From assembly GCA_005801425.1 (NCBI GenBank), contig SYDY01000064.1, positions 1 to 19,461 of the forward strand: a stretch of DNA of 19,461 nt, read 5' to 3'. The translations under genes were made by a program, and so were the position numbers. Under the pieces are notes generated by a model. It searched no databases, was not told where the DNA came from, and worked only from the letters and a program-made list of their open reading frames with translations. This DNA is from Bdellovibrionales bacterium. GTDB lineage: Bacteria > Myxococcota > XYA12-FULL-58-9 > SYDY01. Position 1 is the first letter of the stretch. Each line of letters opens with the position of its first letter. Positions 1-7,309 of the stretch are shown in pieces.

Positions 1-90
1 CCCGCATCCACAAAAGCCATGTGACGCGCATGAATTGTGTGCTTGCGATGGCACTTATTAAACGCGTCACAACGCTTTTGTGGATGCGGG
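1..90. repeat. Long imperfect palindrome (MITE/REP-like hairpin)
   Basis: Positions 1-17 (cccgcatccacaaaagc) are a perfect inverted repeat of 74-90. After a two-base mismatch the pairing resumes for nine bases (20-28 with 63-71, tgtgacgcg/cgcgtcaca). Shorter pairing continues inward (37-39 with 52-54). The whole 90-base segment can therefore fold into one hairpin with a loop of about a dozen bases. Its left end coincides with the window edge, so it may extend further. It lies downstream of the nadK stop codon on the minus strand and could also end that transcript, but there is no T-run. Two other long palindromes of different sequence occur in this window. Confidence 0.75.
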
Positions 91-162
91 AGGACACTGC
101 ACACGGATGCCGAGGCAAAAACGAACACTATGAATCAAAAATACCCGATAGCCTTGGAAACC

Positions 163-1023
163 CTACCCCTGCCCCCACAACAACTTGGTTCGCAGTGTAT
201 GAAAGTGATCGGTGTCTGGATGTTGCAACAAACGCACAGGCACCGACGCTTTGGTGATCCGGATCACATCGCCATGATGGATCCCATAGCCCGATTGGCC
301 ATCCAGGGTCACAAAAGCCTGATTGCCCTGCACGCACGCAATCGTAAGCTCGCCTTCAGCGCGCAACACCACCGGACGATGGGTCAAGTGATGAGGACAA
401 ATCGGCGTCACAATGCATGCTTCAATCCCAGGCTCTACAATAGGTCCGCCCGCTGCCATGGAATAGGCTGTACTACCGGTGGGGGTTGAAACCACCACAC
501 CGTCACCCCGAAACTCCGTCAGCTGTTTACCATCACGTTCTACGAGATAGGTTGTAATGCGCGCAAGATTGCCCGATGCCACCACCACGTCGTTGAGCAC
601 CGGCTGATCAAGCACCACGCGGCCTTGGGTTTCAACTTTCGCCCACAAACGCATTCGGTCTTCATATGGAAGTTGCTCAGCCAAGGCTTTGGGAAACAAC
701 GTCAACAATTCATGGCTTGCGATCTCAGCCAAAAATCCAAGGCGTCCAAGATTGACCGCAAGAATGGGGACAATGCGTGTAGGAAACAACCCTGCTGCAC
801 GAATGATGGTTCCATCCCCGCCCAAACAAAGCACCATGTCAATATCGCTCAGATCGCTCTCTGCCGACACCACTTCGATATTTTTTATCGGACATGCCTC
901 TTCTTGTTCGTCTTGAACAAGGCGCAATTGCACATCAGGAAACGCATCCTGCACCTTCTGGAGAAGCTCCCACGCCCCCGCGCTGTCTGCCCGTTTCACA
1001 ACCGCAATGCGTCGTTTTCCCAT
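163..1023 (-). CDS. nadK: NAD kinase
   Basis: This 286-residue protein phosphorylates NAD to NADP in the cytoplasm using ATP. The family signatures are all visible: GGDGT at residues 68-72, NLGRLGFLAE at 91-100, the VLND segment near 142-145, and the glycine-rich GDGVVVSTPTGSTAYS block starting at 173. The length is normal for bacterial NadK. The ATG at 1023 directly precedes the typical beta strand KRRIAVV, so no other start is needed. It is transcribed divergently from a MerR-like/TPR regulator with 75 bases between the start codons. A perfect TTGACA-type -35 box (minus strand, 1080-1085) points toward it, but a matching -10 is not obvious. The identification is firm. Confidence 0.96.
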   Translation of the reverse strand: MGKRRIAVVKRADSAGAWELLQKVQDAFPDVQLRLVQDEQEEACPIKNIEVVSAESDLSDIDMVLCLGGDGTIIRAAGLFPTRIVPILAVNLGRLGFLAEIASHELLTLFPKALAEQLPYEDRMRLWAKVETQGRVVLDQPVLNDVVVASGNLARITTYLVERDGKQLTEFRGDGVVVSTPTGSTAYSMAAGGPIVEPGIEACIVTPICPHHLTHRPVVLRAEGELTIACVQGNQAFVTLDGQSGYGIHHGDVIRITKASVPVRLLQHPDTDHFHTLRTKLLWGQG

Positions 1024-1064
1024 GACGCAACCCTAACCGAAAACGCCTCATTAATCCACGCATC

Positions 1065-1085
1065 TGGCGAACAACGCCATGTCAA
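1065..1085 (-). promoter_or_regulatory. Candidate promoter element with dyad upstream of nadK
   Basis: On the minus strand, positions 1085-1080 read TTGACA, a perfect -35 hexamer facing nadK. Immediately inside it is the dyad tggcg-aacaa-cgcca (1065-1079). MerR-family regulators bind dyads lying between -35 and -10, and the divergent neighbour encodes a MerR-like helix-turn-helix. That makes an operator possible. A convincing -10 at 17-20 bases spacing is not visible, so this is tentative. Confidence 0.3.
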
Positions 1086-1098
1086 GGTATTGTGTCTT

Positions 1099-1941
1099 AT
1101 GCCCGCCGCCGAAATTCACCGTCATACGGATCCCCACAGGTCCTATTCAACCCGCGATGTCGCACGCTTGGCCCATGTTTCCGAATGGTATGTTCGTGCG
1201 TGTGCCCGTGATGGTGTGATTGATGGTGGACGCCATTCAGAAGAGAAAGAAAAAACACGTTTTCATTTTGATTTTGAAGCCGTGCTGATCTTGCGCATGG
1301 CAGGCCGGTTGATCACCCAAGGTGCATCGCCCACCCAAGTTCGCCGCGTCATCAAAACCGTCAAAGCACAAATCACCCACGGCCGAGTAACGAGCACCCT
1401 CTTTGAAGCCGCAGGCAAAGCCCTGATAGCCCAAAACGATGGTGCGCGTTGGGAGCCTTTGTCGGGTCAGGCCCTGTTGCCTTTCGGATCGGAGCCTCAG
1501 GAAAAAAAACTGGATCTGATTTCCCCAACCGCAGAGCGCATGCGCCTCGCCCTCGCGGCCGAAGAGATGCATCCAGAAAAAGCCCTAGCGCTTTATGCCC
1601 AGGTGCTCACCGACGAGCCCGAGAACAAACAAGCCCATATTCAGCTTGGACGTTTGTATGGCGAATGCGGCGATATGGCCCGTGCCACGGCCCATTTCAG
1701 GCAAGCAATCCGTCTTGATGCCAAGGACGCCCTGCCTCATTTCCAAATGGCGGTGGCCTACCATGACGCAGGCCAGGACAAGAACGCCATCGCGGCGTAT
1801 CGTGAAACCCTCAAACGCGATCCCATGTTTGCGGAAGCCCATTTTAATTTGGCGGCACTGCTTGAAGAACTTGGGGAAAATACGGCGGCTTTGCAGCACC
1901 TGCAGGCCTATCGGCTCATTTCAGGCCGACCAAGTGCATGA
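1099..1941 (+). CDS. MerR-like HTH regulator with C-terminal TPRs
   Basis: This protein is about 280 residues. Residues 15-95 look like a MerR-type winged helix-turn-helix: YSTRDVARLAHVSEWYVRACARDG, then an F-DFEAVLILR segment as in MerR regulators. Residues from about 157 to 270 form at least three tetratricopeptide repeats (for example QLGRLYGECGDMARATAHFRQAI). The reading frame is open back to 625, but that part is antisense to nadK. The ATG at 1099 fits the start of the HTH domain and is chosen here. No clear Shine-Dalgarno is seen. MerR-HTH plus TPR fusions are, to my knowledge, found in Myxococcota. TPRs suggest protein-protein contact instead of small-ligand sensing. The target genes are unknown; autoregulation through the 1065-1079 dyad is a guess. 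Confidence 0.82.
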   Translation: MPAAEIHRHTDPHRSYSTRDVARLAHVSEWYVRACARDGVIDGGRHSEEKEKTRFHFDFEAVLILRMAGRLITQGASPTQVRRVIKTVKAQITHGRVTSTLFEAAGKALIAQNDGARWEPLSGQALLPFGSEPQEKKLDLISPTAERMRLALAAEEMHPEKALALYAQVLTDEPENKQAHIQLGRLYGECGDMARATAHFRQAIRLDAKDALPHFQMAVAYHDAGQDKNAIAAYRETLKRDPMFAEAHFNLAALLEELGENTAALQHLQAYRLISGRPSA

Positions 1942-1967
1942 AAAATCGGGAGAAATCGTAAAATCTC

Positions 1968-1996
1968 TTGACCTTTCCCATCCCACCTTGTACCTA
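1968..1996 (+). promoter_or_regulatory. Weak candidate promoter for tRNA-Asp
   Basis: TTGACC at 1968-1973 is a good -35 match. The hexamer 17 bases downstream (TACCTA, 1991-1996) is a poor -10. The position, about 35 bases before the mature tRNA 5' end, is right for a tRNA promoter. Confidence 0.25.
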
Positions 1997-2008
1997 CCTC
2001 TCCGTTCC

Positions 2009-2030
2009 TTTTGCCGCGCAAACGGCAAAG
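2009..2030 (+). other. Hairpin in the tRNA-Asp 5' leader
   Basis: An inverted repeat, ttttgccg at 2009-2016 and cggcaaag at 2023-2030, encloses the loop cgcaaa. It forms an eight-pair stem with one G-U and ends one base before the mature tRNA 5' end at 2032. It may be a leader structure at the RNase P site. It is not a terminator for the upstream gene, since it has no following T-run. Confidence 0.4.
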
Positions 2031-2031
2031 T

Positions 2032-2108
2032 GGGGTGGTAGTTAAGTTGGTTATAACGCCGGCCTGTCTCGCCGGAGGCCGCGGGTTCAAGTCCCGTCCA
2101 CCCCGCCA
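2032..2108 (+). tRNA. tRNA-Asp (anticodon GTC), CCA encoded
   Basis: The cloverleaf is complete. The acceptor stem GGGGTGG (2032-2038) pairs with CCACCCC (2098-2104). The D stem is GTTA/TAAC. The anticodon stem CCGGC/GCCGG carries loop CTGTCTC with GTC at 2066-2068. The T arm GCGGG-TTCAAGT-CCCGT closes with one G-U. The discriminator is G2105 and CCA is encoded at 2106-2108. No terminator is seen before the DUF3500 gene that starts 38 bases later, so the two may share a transcript. Confidence 0.96.
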
Positions 2109-2145
2109 TTTACTTCACAAATCAATCCAAATCGATTTTACAAAA

Positions 2146-3303
2146 ATGATGAAAGCAAGCTTTCTTGTTCTTCTCGGAACGTTGGGCTGCGCTGGCCCCG
2201 CACACCAGATCAGGCACACACATGCACATACCACCGCGATCGTCCATACACGTGCTGCTCAATTTTTAAATAAGCTCACGCCAGAGCAGCAAACACAGGC
2301 CGTTGCGGCCTATGAAAGCCCTTATCGCAATCGCGGATTTTGCTACGTGCTCGCCCATTGCAAAAACGATCCAGCAGGCATTCGCATCAGTGCACTCACA
2401 GCAACGCAAAAACATGATCTGCATATGTTTCTCGCGCGTCTGTTGAGTGATGCCGGTTATTACAAAGCCATGAGCATCATGCACCGCGAAATGCTTCTAC
2501 AAGAAATGGAAGATGCCCATCGTGCAGCACCGCAAACAATCACGCTCACAGGAAGTCCCGCCATGCCCACGTGGGCCCCGCCCAAAACACGCGATCATGA
2601 GGCGTACTATGTGGCCTTTTTTGGGGATCCCCGCACCGATCAACATTGGGCAGTGCGTTTTGAGGGCCATCATCTTACGGTAAACGTCACATGGGATCAT
2701 GATCACACCCAGGTCTCGGTATCGCCTGTATTCTTCGGTGCAAGCCCTGTGGCCATCCCCGAGGCTCCGAAAGCGGGCTACCCTCTGTGGCGTGCGACCG
2801 AAGGCCAACAGCTGCTCAGACGCGAACTTTTTTTGGCCCAAGAGATCCTCCAAAGTTTCACAGACGCTCAACGTTCACAAAGCCTATGGCCCACCATGCC
2901 AGGCGCCGAACTTCAAGGTGGCACGACAATGCCCCTCAAAGCCGCAATGCTCCATGCAGAGGTGCCCGGTGTGCCGTCATCCGAAATGTCCGAGATTGGA
3001 AAACATTTGCTGAAAGCTCTCACGCAATCGATGGCAGATCACGTTGATACGCACATCGCGCCCATCCAAAAGATGGGCCATGTCAACTGGCGTGTGTGGT
3101 GGCGCGGCGACATCAATACCGATGACGGAGAATTTTACTTTCGCGCTGTGGGCGATGACCGCTATTTGTTAGAAATTCTTTTGGCCGGAAATTTTTCAGT
3201 GAATAGCGAACATGCGGCCAATCATGTGCACATCGCTTTTCGTGATCTTACCCATGATTGGGATGCGGATGTTCTTGGCGAACATCTGCACGTGCATCAT
3301 TGA
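2146..3303 (+). CDS. DUF3500 secreted protein, probable lipoprotein
   Basis: This 385-residue protein starts MMKASFLVLLGTLGC, a signal peptide with a plausible but imperfect lipobox (T-L-G-C). The body matches my memory of DUF3500: LTPEQQ near the start, a GYYKAMSIMHREMLLQEME helix, HWAVRFEGHHLTVNVTW followed by V-V-PVFFGASP, and a C-terminal NHVHIAFRDLTHDW-DVL-EHL. The His-rich motifs suggest metal binding or hydrolysis, but no activity is established as far as I know. The frame is open upstream through the tRNA gene, so those residues are not real; the ATG at 2146 or 2149 begins the signal peptide. It converges on the next gene with only one base between the stop codons. A decayed copy of its 3' part lies at about 4356-4429. 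Confidence 0.85.
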   Translation: MMKASFLVLLGTLGCAGPAHQIRHTHAHTTAIVHTRAAQFLNKLTPEQQTQAVAAYESPYRNRGFCYVLAHCKNDPAGIRISALTATQKHDLHMFLARLLSDAGYYKAMSIMHREMLLQEMEDAHRAAPQTITLTGSPAMPTWAPPKTRDHEAYYVAFFGDPRTDQHWAVRFEGHHLTVNVTWDHDHTQVSVSPVFFGASPVAIPEAPKAGYPLWRATEGQQLLRRELFLAQEILQSFTDAQRSQSLWPTMPGAELQGGTTMPLKAAMLHAEVPGVPSSEMSEIGKHLLKALTQSMADHVDTHIAPIQKMGHVNWRVWWRGDINTDDGEFYFRAVGDDRYLLEILLAGNFSVNSEHAANHVHIAFRDLTHDWDADVLGEHLHVHH

Positions 3304-3304
3304 G

Positions 3305-4318
3305 TTATCCACCACAAGTGGCATTAGGATCTTTATTCCCACCGGTATCTGGGCCCGATGGTGACGGAGTAATGTTGCCCAAAATATCAAGCACAGTACA
3401 TGTGGCCAGCTTAGGATTCTGGCTGATGATGAACTCACCCCCTACGCTCGTAAGCGCATCCATATTCAGTGTGGTCAGTTCCGCATTGTTCGCAATAATG
3501 ACACAGGCATTAATATACTTCAGCAAGGATAAATCCACGCTCACAAGCTTATCACTAGCATAGATCTCAATGCATTGCGCATATTCCAGCTCACCCAACG
3601 TCAGTGTCACAAGCTCTGGACAAGAGCTCATGCGGATTTCCCCTCCCACATAGTGCAACATAGGCATGTTTACCGTCGTCAATTTTGTGGCACCGGATAA
3701 ATAAATGACCCCACCTATGTGTGTCAGTACGGGCAAATCGATCGTTGTCAATTTGGCTGGAGGACCTAATGCCCCTGTGGCAGAAGTCAAAAGGCCATTA
3801 ATTCCCCCTCCCATCTTTTTCAATCCCGGGGCATGAAATTTCGTGACACTTGTCGACTCGAAAAAGAGACCCCCCGCAATATGATCTAACGACGCAGGCA
3901 ACGTAACTTCCGTCAATTCATTACCCGTCACATAGAGCGATCCGTTAATTTTAGTCTTATCTGCAAGTCCTGCAATATCGTCACTCGTGGCCAAAAAGAC
4001 GGGACCATCAAGTGTTGTGCTGCTCCCCGCGCCTCCTCCGGGTGCACCATCCTCACCTTTTTCACCCTGGAATGGCGCCAGAAACCATTCTGCGGTCTCG
4101 TCGCAATAATAAATTTTATCTTCACTTGAGACATAGATGATCCGACCGACAGCAGCGCTGGTACAATCAGGTAAATCATCCACCAACTCAACAGCGATGG
4201 CATTAAGGCGCACATCCTGGGTCTCATCGCCCGAACGTCCATCCGCATCATCCGTGCTGTCTCGATTGCACGACACAAGCGCAAACAAGAGCGTGAGAGC
4301 AAACCATCGAGAATTCAT
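3305..4318 (-). CDS. LRR-like lipoprotein with collagen-like linker
   Basis: This 337-residue predicted lipoprotein has a signal peptide ending in LFALVSC, with the lipidated Cys at residue 17. An acidic low-complexity region (18-40) and a small domain with a Cys pair around residues 52-72 follow. The short Gly-X-Y run GEKGEDGAPGGG (85-96) acts as a linker. From about 105 to 310 there are irregular repeats of the form 'LTTVNMPMLHYVGGEIRMSSCPEL', which resemble the receptor-L/BspA-type leucine-rich repeats of surface adhesins. The tail is Pro/Gly/Asn-rich with a C-terminal Cys. It probably sits on the outer membrane and binds something; the ligand is unknown. It lies between an intact DUF3500 gene and a DUF3500 remnant, which suggests it arrived by insertion or rearrangement. 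Confidence 0.75.
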   Translation of the reverse strand: MNSRWFALTLLFALVSCNRDSTDDADGRSGDETQDVRLNAIAVELVDDLPDCTSAAVGRIIYVSSEDKIYYCDETAEWFLAPFQGEKGEDGAPGGGAGSSTTLDGPVFLATSDDIAGLADKTKINGSLYVTGNELTEVTLPASLDHIAGGLFFESTSVTKFHAPGLKKMGGGINGLLTSATGALGPPAKLTTIDLPVLTHIGGVIYLSGATKLTTVNMPMLHYVGGEIRMSSCPELVTLTLGELEYAQCIEIYASDKLVSVDLSLLKYINACVIIANNAELTTLNMDALTSVGGEFIISQNPKLATCTVLDILGNITPSPSGPDTGGNKDPNATCGG

Positions 4319-4355
4319 ACGTGCAAGTATGGCACGAGAAAAAGAGGGATTACAA

Positions 4356-4429
4356 AAATTTCACCTGGTCACATTGGTTAGATTTTTTTTGGCTGGGAAT
4401 TTTTCGGTGAACATCTGAATGCGTATCAC
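4356..4429 (+). pseudogene. Remnant of a second DUF3500 gene (C-terminal end)
   Basis: One frame here reads LVRFFLAGNFSVN, against LLEILLAGNFSVN in the intact gene (from 3166). Over the last eight shared codons (LAGNFSVN, 4388-4411) the two DNAs differ at four positions, and all four are synonymous third-base transitions. Directly after, 4406-4429 encodes GEHLNAYH in another frame, matching the C-terminal GEHLHVHH of the intact gene (3277-3300). The middle stretch of about 25 codons is missing. The sequence ggtgaac at the joint fits a deletion between short repeats. Upstream, only a faint match (KFHLVT against EFYFRAV) is left. It is a broken gene fragment, not a working CDS. Confidence 0.55.
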
Positions 4430-5319
4430 GAAGCACGAGAAGCGCTAAACGACGACCTTTTCGATACAGACTCCAGCAAACCGTTACTTCTCAACATACG
4501 CATCACAGCATCGCAATAATCGGTGGCATAAAAAGAATCAATTGCGGCTTGATAGGTCGCGAGGGTAAGTCCTTGGCCTTTAGGGCACCTATTTTTTTCA
4601 GTCCACGACAACAAACCGCCGTCAGGGGACTTACTGCAGCCAGGAATTGTTTTAACGAACCACTTCGCGCCATGGGGACCGCCGTAAGGGTGCCCCGCAC
4701 TTTTTGGTGCGTCGCGCACACCAAGCGTCGCCATCTGCAGATAGTAAAACGCGTCATCTTTTGCCCACGTCACGAAGGTGGGACATTTGATCTTCATCTG
4801 AATATCATCTGCCGGACGCACAGGGTGCGTTAGCACAAGGGCCTTCACATGCTTGAGTGTGGCGGCAGCTTGGCACATCACTTTACCGCCGACGCTGCGT
4901 CCAACAAGCACAACACCGCCCTCGCCAACATGAAGTGCTTTGATCACTTGCTTGATGACAGCAGCGCCCGCCACTTGATCACGAAATGCGATTTTGGAAC
5001 CCGAACTTTCCCCAAATCCCGGCATGCTAAGGCTCACAACCTTGAGACCTTGGGATGCAAGTGGGATCATGATGGGCTCCCAAGCTTTCCAGTCACTTTT
5101 TCCACCATCGCCATGAATAGCGATGACTGTGACATGCGCATCCGCCGCGCCCGCTATCTTGCCATGCACGCGCCCATAAGTTGTTTCAATGTAGAGATCA
5201 GGAAAGGCAAGGGTCGTCGTACTCGAGAACGCCACGCATGCAGCAGAAACCTGTGAAGTACTGCTACCGGACATGGGGCGTGGAGGTGTTGCGGGTTTCA
5301 CTGGAAGAAGAGTGCTCAT
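4426..5319 (-). CDS. Alpha/beta hydrolase
   Basis: This 297-residue protein has the alpha/beta-hydrolase fold. It shows an oxyanion-type HGDGG at 69-73, the nucleophile elbow G-R-S142-V-G-G, a downstream acid in TWAKDD (D188 or D189) and candidate catalytic His at 210 or 216 in GHPYGGPHG. It most resembles small serine esterases of the CIB/ABHD14 kind; the substrate is unknown. The N-terminus is Ser/Thr/Pro-rich with a mildly hydrophobic patch around 24-40 instead of a clear signal peptide. The ATG overlaps the upstream stop codon as TAATG, so the two genes are probably translated together. Its 3' end overlaps the DUF3500 remnant on the other strand. The C-terminal Ser-rich tail beyond the fold is unexplained. 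Confidence 0.8.
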   Translation of the reverse strand: MSTLLPVKPATPPRPMSGSSTSQVSAACVAFSSTTTLAFPDLYIETTYGRVHGKIAGAADAHVTVIAIHGDGGKSDWKAWEPIMIPLASQGLKVVSLSMPGFGESSGSKIAFRDQVAGAAVIKQVIKALHVGEGGVVLVGRSVGGKVMCQAAATLKHVKALVLTHPVRPADDIQMKIKCPTFVTWAKDDAFYYLQMATLGVRDAPKSAGHPYGGPHGAKWFVKTIPGCSKSPDGGLLSWTEKNRCPKGQGLTLATYQAAIDSFYATDYCDAVMRMLRSNGLLESVSKRSSFSASRAS

Positions 5320-7223
5320 TATTTTGCATCCTTAGAAGTTACGTCATCCGGGACGATATTTCGGACACCATCCGTGCGTACCCATGGCAGCATACGCTTC
5401 AATTCGGCAGACAAAAAGTCTGCTCGCATGGGACGTAAAGCAATCGGTTTGCTGTAATCAGGCAATTCGCTCTTCGGATCCGCATGATCAGGACTCATAT
5501 GGCGCCATAAAGCGTCTGCCACTATTTTCGGAGGGTCCGTTCCCTCGCGATACTCGACCAAGTACGCACGTTCTTCTTCAGAAATTTTCAGGATGGGACC
5601 AAGCTTGTTGGCGCGCGTGGTAAGCGTACCTGCAAAATTTTTGGTCACGATTGTATCCAGCGAAGGGCTTTCTCTACGCGAATCAACATACTCAGCAGCT
5701 GCTTTTACAAGGATCTTTACTGCATTTTTCGACGAGAAAGTTTTATGCTGATATTCCGTTGCCATCACGAGCTGGTCATCAGTCATGCGCTGGCTTGTTG
5801 TCAGCTGTGCCAATGGGCACGGAGCATTGAAAACGGTGGCATCAAATCGGCTCACCGAGCTACCTTTGCTCGCCCGTGAATACTTCACTTCGAGTTCGTG
5901 GTATGTTTCCTCACGCAAACTCCCTGTTCGACGCATCCCGGGATTGTCATTCCCCAATTGAATCAAAGAAAGAGCGCGCACAACTTCAGGGCCAATGACC
6001 TTAAAGTAATGCTGCAAATAATGACTAGGGATCGGGGGGGTGACCAATTCAAGCACAACCAGATCGCGTACTGCATCCAGTGTCAAGCAGAAGCCCGGAG
6101 CATCGTCACCATCGACTGATACCCTTAGCCGCGATTCGTATGCCGCCAGGTGCCCATTCACTACGCAATCGACAACACTTTCAAGGCAACTAAGACGTGC
6201 GCCGATATTGTTAAACTGAATTTCGAGCCCAAAACGCTGCTGCCTTTCTTCCACGAGCGCTATCAATTCGCCCCAAGTTGGGCCTGCCGGGGAAATAGGC
6301 CGATCTCCGAAATGGTGAAGGCCCGTTTTGCTATCGTGCACAAGTCGTCTGATTTCCCCGTGGGTCAAATAAAGTCTCACGGGATCTGACAAGTCGGTGA
6401 GCAAAAAGGATACCGGATTCGTCGCACGCATCTGGAACTGGGCCAACCGATACGGCGCGAGTATATTGCCTTCATTGATTTTTGAACAACTTTGGGGCCG
6501 TCCCTCTTTTCGTCTTAAAATTTCGTTCTCAAAATATTCATGGTTCCGCACGGGGGTATCTTTTCGCCCCCCAACGCTTGCCCGCGCTGACTTCGTTTCC
6601 CGATCGCTGGCAGTCACGGAGATCGACGATGCTCCCCCAGCAAGCACAGCAAGCTCCTCGGCCTCTGCTTCAATATCTTCGATCGGTTCCATGCATGCTT
6701 CGGTCGCTGATGATTTTCTGATAGACGGAAGGGTTGCAGAAGTAGAAAAGCTGTTTTTGCGTTGAAATGCGCCAGCAATTAGCATCATGTTTTCTGCTCT
6801 AGAAGACGTATGTGTTGAAAAAACGGTAACCGCAACTTTCACAGGAACGATGTATCCGAGCGACATCTCTTCTGACTTAGGAAGAGATTGTCGTCTTGCT
6901 TGAGAAGCTTGAGGCCTTGCCAGGCGCTCAAAAACATCACCAGTCGATTTTGCTTTGGGCACAGGGGGAAGCACCCGGGGAGTGGGTAAATCGACCGAAG
7001 GTTGTAGCTGTTGAAAACGAGATCCCTTGCTATGAGACAACATTCTATTTTGCGGCGCTTTGAGTTTACGGCTTTCAGATTGCCTTAATGCATTCGCAAG
7101 CGTCCTGTCGGCTGCGGCGCCATGATCAGAAACAGCCGCGGAAGCCTCGTCCTGCGTTGAAGATGCAATGTGAACAAAACGCCGGGAGAACTTATCTGTC
7201 TTCGGGGCCATGGCCCATGACAT
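5319..7223 (-). CDS. Hypothetical protein, about 634 aa, unrecognised
   Basis: I do not recognise this family. The first 220 or so residues look disordered: Ser-, Pro-, Arg- and Lys-rich, with an acidic run (EPIEDIEAEAEELA). The remainder looks folded, with mixed hydrophobic patterning (for example SFLLTDLSDPVRLYLTHGEIRRL, then LIALVEERQQRFGLEIQF). No transmembrane segment is obvious. The start is uncertain. The frame opens at a TTG at 7250 (MLLWYLISV...), but ATGs at 7223 (MSWAMAPKTDK) and 7211 (MAPKTDK) are available, and none has a clear Shine-Dalgarno. It ends in a TAATG overlap with the hydrolase gene, so the two are probably partners. The copper amine oxidase gene lies upstream on the same strand, with 86 bases between. 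Confidence 0.7.
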   Translation of the reverse strand: MSWAMAPKTDKFSRRFVHIASSTQDEASAAVSDHGAAADRTLANALRQSESRKLKAPQNRMLSHSKGSRFQQLQPSVDLPTPRVLPPVPKAKSTGDVFERLARPQASQARRQSLPKSEEMSLGYIVPVKVAVTVFSTHTSSRAENMMLIAGAFQRKNSFSTSATLPSIRKSSATEACMEPIEDIEAEAEELAVLAGGASSISVTASDRETKSARASVGGRKDTPVRNHEYFENEILRRKEGRPQSCSKINEGNILAPYRLAQFQMRATNPVSFLLTDLSDPVRLYLTHGEIRRLVHDSKTGLHHFGDRPISPAGPTWGELIALVEERQQRFGLEIQFNNIGARLSCLESVVDCVVNGHLAAYESRLRVSVDGDDAPGFCLTLDAVRDLVVLELVTPPIPSHYLQHYFKVIGPEVVRALSLIQLGNDNPGMRRTGSLREETYHELEVKYSRASKGSSVSRFDATVFNAPCPLAQLTTSQRMTDDQLVMATEYQHKTFSSKNAVKILVKAAAEYVDSRRESPSLDTIVTKNFAGTLTTRANKLGPILKISEEERAYLVEYREGTDPPKIVADALWRHMSPDHADPKSELPDYSKPIALRPMRADFLSAELKRMLPWVRTDGVRNIVPDDVTSKDAK

Positions 7224-7309
7224 AACAGAAATCAAATACCATAAAAGCAACTATGTGCATGAATGTTTATAGGCCTGTGCGATAAAGGCGTGGGTGTATG
7301 TGGCATGAC

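Noticed and set aside
37-489. 150-codon open frame on the plus strand
   Set aside because: It begins inside the palindrome and continues antisense to the C-terminal half of nadK.
625-1098. In-frame upstream extension of the MerR/TPR protein
   Set aside because: It runs antisense to nadK, a certain gene, and has no domain; the HTH begins right after ATG 1099.
2011-2145. In-frame upstream extension of the DUF3500 protein
   Set aside because: It reads through the tRNA-Asp gene; the signal peptide starts at 2146.
4137-4418. 93-codon frame ending LAGNFSVNI as a possible small gene
   Set aside because: Most of it is antisense to the LRR lipoprotein; only its end is meaningful, as part of the DUF3500 remnant.
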